Part shown: one piece after another, positions 55,625 through 64,000 of the stretch
Numbering within the stretch: the stretch's first letter is position 1
Layout of the letters: each line of letters opens with the position of its first letter
Assembly (NCBI RefSeq): GCF_052324685.1
Contig: NC_135212.1
Coordinates: 8,680,778 to 8,744,777 of the forward strand
DNA length: 64,000 nucleotides
Direction: 5' to 3'
From: Brachyhypopomus gauderio
Lineage: Eukaryota > Chordata > Actinopteri > Gymnotiformes > Hypopomidae
The notes under the pieces: model-generated
What the model was told of the DNA's origin: nothing
Databases searched by the model: none
The model's input: only the letters and a program-made list of their open reading frames with translations
Made by a program: the position numbers and the translations under genes

Positions 55625-55908
55625 CAAGTGCTACGGCCGCTGCAAACATTTCAGATCACGTGCTGTATTCTGTGAAGCATCACTGGCCACGTGCCATGGT
55701 CATCGGAGCATCGTTGGTCACATGATGTGGTTTGTGAAGTGCCATTGGTCACACGCCATTGTCAGTGAAGCGTTGTTGAACACGTGCTGTGGTATGTGCG
55801 AGCTTCACTAGTCATGTGCTGTGGTCTATGCAGGCGTCGCTGGTCACGTGCCATGGTCTATGCAAGTGTCAAATGTCACGTGCTGTGATCTCTACAAAGT
55901 AGTTGTGT
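55625..55908 (+). repeat. 31-32-bp minisatellite with E-box cores
   Basis: At least eight tandem units start at 55657, 55688, 55719, 55750, 55781, 55813, 55845 and 55877, so spacing is 31,31,31,31,32,32,32. A degenerate ninth unit may begin at 55625. Each starts with CACGTG or a one- or two-base variant, followed by a (c/t)(c/t)(a/g)tggt(c/a)t(a/g)tg-like body. Exact CACGTG occurs in units at 55657, 55688, 55781, 55845 and 55877. Confidence 0.9.
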
Positions 55909-56646
55909 TTGGAATGTGCAAGACCCTTTAGGTCCAGAGGTGGCTTTTCTCAAATGTGTCTCCCTGACACCTCTTTGTTTGCTCAGGTTATGAATGCATT
56001 CCCTCACATGTCCTCTTCTTAGTTCACTCCTACTGCACACTCTCTCACCTCCATTTTTCTTCTTCTATCTGACAACAGCAGCCAGACAAACTTTCTCTTA
56101 ACAAGTGGTAATAGAAGCCAGATGAGTTAGAAAAACACATGGGAAAGAGAGGCCTATTAAAGTGTGGTCCCATTGCCCATTCCTCACGTGCTCCTACCCA
56201 TTGGTGGGCTGAGGTCTACTAAATCAGACCACAGGGTAAAGCTCCAGTATGATGGATTTATGACCATCCTGATCCAAATGGGACTGTTCGAGTTTCCATC
56301 AGATCCTTCCTCAACTGTGCCAAGTCAGCTGACCAACATGTAATTTACCCTCACATGTGACTGCTCTGGTAATTTTAGTTACAAGGAGAAAATTGCATGG
56401 CATGCGCAGAGTAAGGTTTTCACTCGTTCTGTTGAGTTTTTTATTGTGCAGGAAGAAAGCTACACACAAAATGACATATACACGCATGCAACTAAGCTGT
56501 TTCAAAAAGGCCTCTATTGTGACATTAATAATGTTGAAATATCAGTGAATGAGTTCAAATGAAGAAATAAACAGTAATGTAAGTCTGATTTTGAGTAATT
56601 ACAAAGCAGAGATGCTTTATGACAATCTTAATGAATTTGAATTCAT

Positions 56647-56649
<3 letters not shown>

Positions 56650-56710
<61 letters not shown>
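56650..56710. repeat. (GA)n microsatellite
   Basis: About 61 bp of pure GA on +. Confidence 0.97.
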
Positions 56711-56713
<3 letters not shown>

Positions 56714-57868
56714 ATTACTCAAAGGTGCTAGTCACGTCTGAGCAAGGAACTTGATATATTTTACTTGACGATACTCTTGTTTCACCTAAAATTGATGTCT
56801 AGAAGTATTGTGGACTAATTATGTTTAAAGAAGGCTAAGCCACAGCATGCGTAATTCTCCAAGAGCTCTCACACTGTTTACCAAACCACAACACTGCTGA
56901 CGTGCTCCTTTATTAGAGTAGACCAGGTGTTACTTTGTGGAGGTAAAGTGGATACTTCTGAAGAAATTGGGTTTTGGCAAAGAACCGCACAACCCCATAT
57001 GGCCATAAAACCACATCCTCTTTGGTTGCTTTTCTCTGTCCAGCTGAGGTCAGCGTGTAAATGGGGAGTGTTGGCGCAGTCATCTGTAAAGGGACCACAG
57101 CACTCATTCATTGTTTGTGAATTGATTTGGATCCAGTTCGCACATCCATCAAATAACAGCAGTTTTAGGTTAGTCTTTAGGCAAAGTCTTCAATGCACAT
57201 TATAGACCCAGAAAAGGCTTTATGAAGCTGTGGAAAACAGGACACTTTTATCCTCCGTGGATAAGTCAGGAACCAGCCAGCAACAGCGGATGAATGGTCT
57301 AATGCTAATTCCACCATAGCTCAGCCACTTGTGTTTTGGTATTTTACAATTTTTCAAAAGGTGAATATGTTTGACTACATTAGCAACATTCCTCGGTGGA
57401 TTGTGTGAAACATCTTTGATTGTAATTGTTAAGACTCAAGAGTGCATACGCTTGCTAGCATAAGCTCGACTGTCTAAGACTGGCTTGTTTCAGTCCTCAG
57501 TGCATCCATTATTTCAGTAACCTGGACTAACAATACTAGCAATGGGGGGGGGGGGGGTATTTAGGGTTCATTATCTTTATTATCTTTAACACCTAATGTC
57601 ATAAGAACAAGAAATGTGTTTAAAAGATTTTGTCAAGCAATCTATTTTCAAAAAAAAAAAAGTATACAGTGTATAGAGAAGCCATAATTTCAAAATTCTG
57701 TATATTTCACCATGCATGTAAGCTAGTCCTTTGTAAATATGACTTCAAAGTCTATTGCTTTAGCTTGCAGGTTGTTGAATTCCCATGTCTATTGAAGGAT
57801 GGTACTTGTCCACACTGTATCCTCCCCTCCCTTCACATAGAGGGTAAAATATGCCCTGAGGTGTCCAC

Positions 57869-57899
<31 letters not shown>

Positions 57900-58760
57900 A
57901 CAGCCCCCCTGCTGATTCTCACTGTTTCCTCACCCTCCTGGCACCAGTCACTGAGCAAACAAATGCAGCATGTATGACGCCTACAGAAACACTAGCCCAT
58001 GTCTCTGTCCCCCCCACACAACAGAAACCCGATCCTCTATCCAGATAGCAGCACTCACTTCGCACCCCCCCCCCCCCCATTCCTTAACCTTATAAATCTG
58101 GCTGAAATTCTTTTCTGCCCTTTGACATTTGTCTCCTTAAATGGTTAACTAATGGAACAAGTTACTGCAGGGAAACTCCCTTTTCCTAAAGTAACTCCGG
58201 TTGTGAAGGGACAGCTTTCTGGAAAGAGTCACCACAACATTGGACAAATTGGACACACCACTCATATTTCGATGCAAAACTTTCCACCGATATTAAACTG
58301 TGCTGGACATCAAATGCCTGCTTTCTGTGGTTCTGTGGCTGTGATTTTTCCCAAATATGTTTTGTGGTCAAACAAGAAGTTGTTCTTAAACAGTCCATCA
58401 GGATATATAGGAGTTAGAGTAATAATGCTCATCTAATCTGAGCTCTGCTACACCTACGTGGAGGGATCAGCAGAACACAGCACGGGCATTTCCATTAGCC
58501 CACTCTCACAGAGCAGCTGTTTAAGTATGAGATGCTATCATTTATTGAAAATCTCAAGGTGCCTTGCTGTCGGCTCTCTCCTGCAGGGAACAAAGGCAAA
58601 TCAGAGGCAGGAGCATGTGTTGCTCCCACGCAGGTGCAGCAACCACGTCATGATCAGGAGAGCTGGATAGAAGAACAGATCCCCATACATGTTCCATAAC
58701 CAACCTCACATAAACACCGTTGTTCTGAGAGGAGCACAGTAGTTCAGAAGGGAAAGAGGA

Positions 58761-58802
<42 letters not shown>
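58761..58802. repeat. (TG)n(AG)n compound microsatellite
   Basis: About 22 bp of TG, then about 20 bp of GA. This is the only sizeable TG-on-plus run in the window. Confidence 0.95.
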
Positions 58803-58804
<2 letters not shown>

Positions 58805-61800
58805 TGTTAGTGTGCGGGACAGGAACAGACAGGGCCCAGCAGGGGGGTGAGGCTGTTCTTCATTTTCTAAAATTGTGCCAATGAATCTCATTAGCAACCA
58901 TTGCTTCTCTAATCAGTCTCTAATATTATTCACCGCTAGCCTTGCTCCAAGCCTGGGTTTAGCGTGACTGCCACCCCAACCCCCAATTCCATCCCAGTGC
59001 TAATGCATAAATTAATCCTCAAAATAAATTCAAAGATTCTTTTATGAAGAGGCTTGATTAAAGGTCTCAGGGCATTCTTGTTTAGCATAGCATCTGTTGC
59101 ATTTGCTACTGTGGGTCCTTCTACCTGTTTCAGGGACCTTCATTTGTGCATCCTGTTTATTACTAGAGGAATATTTAACTCTTGAATGATGATATTTCTG
59201 GTAATCAATGAAAACTCTGAGAGGTCAGCTATTATTCAAAGTAGCTACTTTAGACAGGTCAGCTAACTTTATTCAAATGAGCTTATATTATCCGACTCCC
59301 AGTGGTTTTCATTAGCTTGTAGCATTTTTAGCATCCATTCCTATATGAAAGGGATAGTCAGGATCACAAATCATCATCCAGAGACCCATTTCAGGGCTGG
59401 TGCCCAGCTGCCCTGAGGTGGACTCACTCCATCTCTGATTTGATGAGATGCAATAAGACTGCCATGAGTTGGTAGGGGACCTGGGGGGGGAGGTGGGACT
59501 CATGACCAAATCTAGATATGGAATTGCAAAGCAAGGCTGTCTCTGCGAGTTTCGTGCATGCATATTCACGTTAGCGTCTTCTTGCGGACAAAGAGCCCAA
59601 ACCTCAAGCTTTCCATGAGCACAGAGGAGCCGTTCTGCAGGGGGCCTGTCTGCCACGCACACGGATGCAAAAAAGGCCACTTGTGTCTTCCCGCCACCTT
59701 TGTTCACCATCCTCTCCATTCCCACAGGCCCTCTGGGGTATTAACGGTTCTGTGGCTGCAAAATTTAGATTCAAAATGGATGAGACAGATTGTTGAGCAC
59801 AAAAGAGCCAAAAGAGGAATATGCTAATCTTATTCCTTCTTCTGCCTGAACATGCAGGAGACTTTCAGCTCTATCAGCTCAGCTCAGCACTTTTTCCAGT
59901 TTAGCACTTGGTGTGCTATCATAGCAATATATTTTCAACCTAAGAAATGTACAGTTGATAATAAGTGTTTTACACCATTTTCTTATGGACAAAAAAACCA
60001 AAGCAGACTTATGACAGAGAGAAGTATGGTATTCATGAAATGCTTTTTTTTCTCATTTGACATTTTATTTTCGTCTGTGCGTGTTCCACTGTCTGCTGTC
60101 CAGGAATCTCCTCTAACAGGTAATGGTTGTTTCCTACCGTGTCTTCTTTAGCTGCTGCTAACACAGTGTTGTGAAACAGCTGAATGCACTTGGAGCTCTA
60201 ACTGCCCAATACCACATACAAGACCCAACAGGTTCCCCCATTACACAGAATCGATAGGGAGAGACAGACTAAGCCATTATTCCCATCCAGCGAGAGCACG
60301 GCCGGCTGCATTCTTGGGAATATAAATAAGGATGGTGCCTTTTGGGAATATTTTACCATGAATTGCAGTACATGGCATTCTTATAAAAGCGATCATACTC
60401 AGGCCTTACCTGCTGGTAAGTTTTCCTCACTCTAAGGGCATCTGAACCTAACCCAACAATTCGGCTAAATTAAATTGCGCTAGCGCAGCACTTTTTTAAA
60501 TAATAGACACTGTGACCAACAGCTCAGCTTTACAGACTCCAGGTCAAGACCATTAAATAGCAAGAGACAGAGTGGAGATAAACTTATGAGACGGCACATA
60601 GAAGACATTTTGGGAGGAGCCAAGACTCACAGTCATCCTCTTAGACAGTGGACCTATAATCACAGATGAAATTTACACAAGGTAGAAAATCAGGCCTATC
60701 TAAGATTTGTGCCCACATTTTCTGTTGAACCATCATTTTACATAGGTTTATCTTTGCAAGTTATTTGCGGTTCACCTTTTGTGACATACCCTTTCTGCGG
60801 TGTGTGAGGAATATGCTGCTACTCTTACAGAGGGCTATGAATCAGATTCACGCTATTCGGTTTTACGAGAAAAGTGTATATAAAATACAAATGCCATTAC
60901 AGTCTACATAAAAACAAGAGCAGCACATGAAAGAGACTCTTAGGCTGGAAGGCTGTGGAAAGAGTTTTCATGGCTAACAAAGAAAAGAACGTTGGAACAA
61001 TGAGAGAAAGTTCAAAAGCAGCATCAGTGTAAGCGTAGCTTCGGTGTCACAGACAGATCTGAGAGAACTTCATAGTTGTGGTCACACATACGTCACACAC
61101 ACATACATATCACACATCCAGACACACCAAAACACGTTTTTGACAAAAATGTATTTTGTTTTAATAACTTTAAAGAAATTGTAAATAAACATTTGTGTGA
61201 ACCAGTGTCTCCTACCCTGTCATCAGGAGCCATGTGATCTCCACAAACCAACGTGAAGTACATCAACACCCAGAGCAGAACAGGTTTACCTCAGCCATAT
61301 AAACAAAAAAGAGAAATAGACAGAGGCAGGCAGTGTAGTAAAAAAAAGGCTTCCATGAAAAGAGAAGTAAAGCATTGTTAGCACTAACGGTGCCATTGGC
61401 AAGGACATATGGGCAATGACATATGGTAAATGGTCATAATTCAGAGGACATACTGAACCCATATGTTTCTCCAACTGTATTTATGTACAGTATCACTGCA
61501 AAATTATATTGTGAAGAGTCATTGCACACATTCCGTTTGAAAATGTACATTAAAACAGACATGAACGGTTGACAAAACACCTCGTTATCCAAATGGTCTC
61601 CGCTTCAGAGGAACATAGAAGGAAATGCAATCAGTTTGGTAATCACTTTCTTGTGCTTAACCACTAACGCATCATATACAAACACTTCAGAGATCCACTT
61701 CCTTTACATCACGGTCAAAAAAAAAAGTGATTGTAACACAAAATACAAACATACATATGTGTGCATATGTGGAACAAGGTTCATTAGTTAAAACAAATGA

Positions 61801-63639
61801 CGGTGTAAGTTGATGTGTAACAGATACCACGTTGACCTCTACGTGTCTGTCACATGCTGTGTGGGTCATGGACACTTAAACAGAAACAGGACAGGGGCGC
61901 TAGGCAGCAGGATGAGGAAGAGCCCCTCAGGTGGACAGAGCTCATTACGGAAACAGGAAAAGCGCTGGCAGCGTGAAAGGAAGGAGAAGAGGACGGACCA
62001 GGGGCCTCTCAAAGTGACTACACCAGCTGCCACATTCTCGTGATGCCAAGGTGGTAAACAGAATTAGATGTATAAACATATTCCTGTGGCCTCTCCCCAG
62101 TGAAGTCTACATAAGCGTAGGATTTTATGGAGGAGTGGAGATTTTAGAGTGAAAGGGGACCTTTGCATAATTCATCGGATATGTAAACTGAATGTGGGTC
62201 ACATGCATAGCTGTATAGTGCAACACAGCTACAGTGGCCTCTGGATTCATTGGCAATTATTGGTAAAGGTGAGCAAGAAGAAGCTATGAAGAATGTTTGT
62301 TGTTTACTAGCTTGATCTTACAATGATAAAATAAAAGGGAGTCATATTTCAGTGCCCTAAAGAAAAATGTTTAGGGAAATATTACATAAAATGAGTGGTA
62401 ATCTGGTATTTAGTACAGCTGCATTATGTCTCGCTATATGATTCATCCAGCACACAGGCCTTGTAGTGTTTCATAAAGTCCATGATGCCATGTGTCCTAG
62501 CAAAAATCCCAAGGTGAGAGCAAACTAGCTTTGAAACATGTTAGCCTGATAACATATGATCCTAAAAAAAACCCTCTATATTGTGTTGTTTGGCTACTGC
62601 TGGCATACCGTCCCTGATCCACAGGAGGGGCCTTTCCTCTAGCCCAAGCCATCCTCAATATAATTCACTGTCACGCCACTGTAACTATGCTTGGTGACTC
62701 CAGAACACAACCAAACCAACTCCTACAGTTGTCCAGATGTGATATTTAGATGAAGGTTTACCTCTTGATCCACGCTCCTCACTGTGCATGAGGGCAAAAT
62801 ACACTTCATCCCAGTTCCAGCCATCTTAACTGTTGTCCTGATTTTGGTATGAAGCTACACTTACAAAATGTAGGGCTTGTGTATCACTTCATACTAAACA
62901 CTGCAGTCTACCTAAACATGTTAAAATTTGCATAGCTATACATGTAATATAGTGAATGTGAATAAAAAATAATCTCACTGAAATATTAATCTTTCTTTTA
63001 TCTTTACTGGTTTTAGGTGAAGCTAATAAACAATGGCCTACTTTTCTCATTTTCCAACAGTACCAATAGCTCTGTAGGGCACTGTACATGTATGTAACGG
63101 CATACGCACCTCAGAGGAAGAGCAGAACCTCCTTGGTGCAGTGCAACCCGAGAGAGAGGTAGTGTGTGACACCCAGAATGTCCATAGGTGTGCAAGACAG
63201 ATGGAATTTGCAGCTCTGACTCTACCATCCACCAGCGCTACATGTCAGCTAACCTACATGGACAGGCCATTAAACACTATACTCCTTTTCCTAGTGATAC
63301 AAAACGGTTCTCATTCACATGTTCATGTATTTGCGATGCCGTCTGAATCTTTAGGTATTTTGTTTTGTTTTTGATCTTTTGCCAAGAGACGGCTGACATT
63401 TTAATTTGTTTAAGTAGTTCTATCCAGACTGATGTACCATATAGAAGAGCAGACGACATTACACACCTTAAACTACACCTGCACTTGGAAAAGGCCCTGT
63501 GGCAATATTTCACCTTAGGCTGCAGGTAAAGGAGAAAGGGAAAGTTTGTTACTAAAGATTAGAACATTACAGACATCTACAGCATCTTGTTAAAAGATAT
63601 AATTAATCCAAGAGATAATGTCATTTGTATCTTACTCAC

Positions 63640-63666
63640 TTTCCGCTTGCCTTGCAATTTATTCTT
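63640..63666 (-). other. Possible 27-nt microexon
   Basis: On the - strand a strong acceptor (tattttttttacgttttcag, AG at 63668-63667) and a consensus donor (GTGAGTAAG, GT at 63639-63638) enclose 27 nt that read KNKLQGKRK in one open frame. The host gene, if any, would lie beyond the window or be an alternative upstream part of tspan18. The call rests only on splice signals. Confidence 0.25.
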
Positions 63667-64000
63667 CTGAAAACGTAAAAAAAATACTATACAATACAAA
63701 GACCCCACCCCCCCCCTCCCTTTTCATAAATAAGAATATTTCTCCTAGGTTATGTACTGCCCTCTACTGACCACAGAGAGGACTGCTACAACACTTTCCA
63801 GGTTCCTTAAACTAGTACCTGTAAACACTCCAATGATTGCTAAAGTTAAATGACATTTGAATAAAAAAAAAACCTTTCTTCTCATAAACTGTCAAATTAG
63901 ATTTAATTGCTACTGCATAGAAATCCTCAATACACTTAAAGCAGACGTAAAAATGGGGTTGTAAACAGTATAATTCCCATAAAAAAGGAAAAAATAAAAA
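63667..64000. other. Unique AT-rich sequence, nothing recognised
   Basis: Contains a short poly-C run near 63709-63716. No feature was seen. Confidence 0.6.

Larger units (their letters stand above)
55909..63639. other. Non-coding stretch, no gene recognised
   Basis: About 7.7 kb with no recognisable coding exon. It contains (GA)n at 56650-56710, poly-G at 57546-57557, poly-C/(CA)n at 57869-57902, poly-C at 58065-58078, and (TG)n(GA)n at 58761-58802. Several 60-140-codon frames here (e.g. 59312-59725 on the reverse strand) have no recognisable domains. Confidence 0.55.

Noticed and set aside
59312..59725. 137-codon reverse-strand frame
   Set aside because: No domain, low-complexity poly-proline/serine segment, no flanking splice sites of quality.

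Overview
This is a 64 kb stretch of vertebrate nuclear DNA, most likely from a ray-finned (teleost) fish. Coding exons are short and separated by long AT-rich introns. Long (CA)n microsatellites are frequent, and the transposons (hAT, Tc1/mariner, Ty3/Gypsy, L2-like LINE) are typical of fish. The species cannot be named from the sequence alone.

Layout. (1) About 0.67-3.0 kb, + strand: the last two coding exons of lmo2, a two-LIM-domain haematopoietic co-regulator, and its 3' UTR. Its first coding exon is not recognisable here and probably lies upstream. (2) 4.28-8.52 kb, - strand: all seven coding exons of tspan18 (246 aa, complete tetraspanin), tail-to-tail with lmo2. Two further exons, supported only by splice signals, may form its 5' UTR at 18.8 kb and near 34.3 kb, which would make most of 8.5-34.3 kb intron. 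(3) 8.6-34 kb holds microsatellites, two decayed Tc1/mariner copies, a 155-bp hAT MITE and a 1.24-kb hAT element carrying a second hAT MITE. (4) 34.3-44 kb is mostly featureless, with a decayed LINE around 38.8-39.8 kb. (5) 44.07-54.77 kb is the highlight: a Ty3/Gypsy LTR retrotransposon with 789/788-bp LTRs that differ at only three bases plus one T-run length. Its Gag resembles the vertebrate PNMA protein family. It has been hit by DNA transposons: one hAT (itself containing another) in gag and one in the integrase zinc finger. Target-site duplications show that both reading frames are otherwise open. (6) 54.8-64 kb has no recognisable gene. It contains a regular 31-32-bp minisatellite with E-box cores and one possible microexon.

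The retrotransposon's gag-pol junction carries a complete-looking -1 ribosomal frameshift signal: GTTAAAC directly before the gag stop codon, a 6-nt spacer, a perfect 10-bp stem and a possible pseudoknot partner. This would explain how Pol, in the -1 frame, is expressed. Together with the PNMA-like Gag it is the most interesting system in the window.
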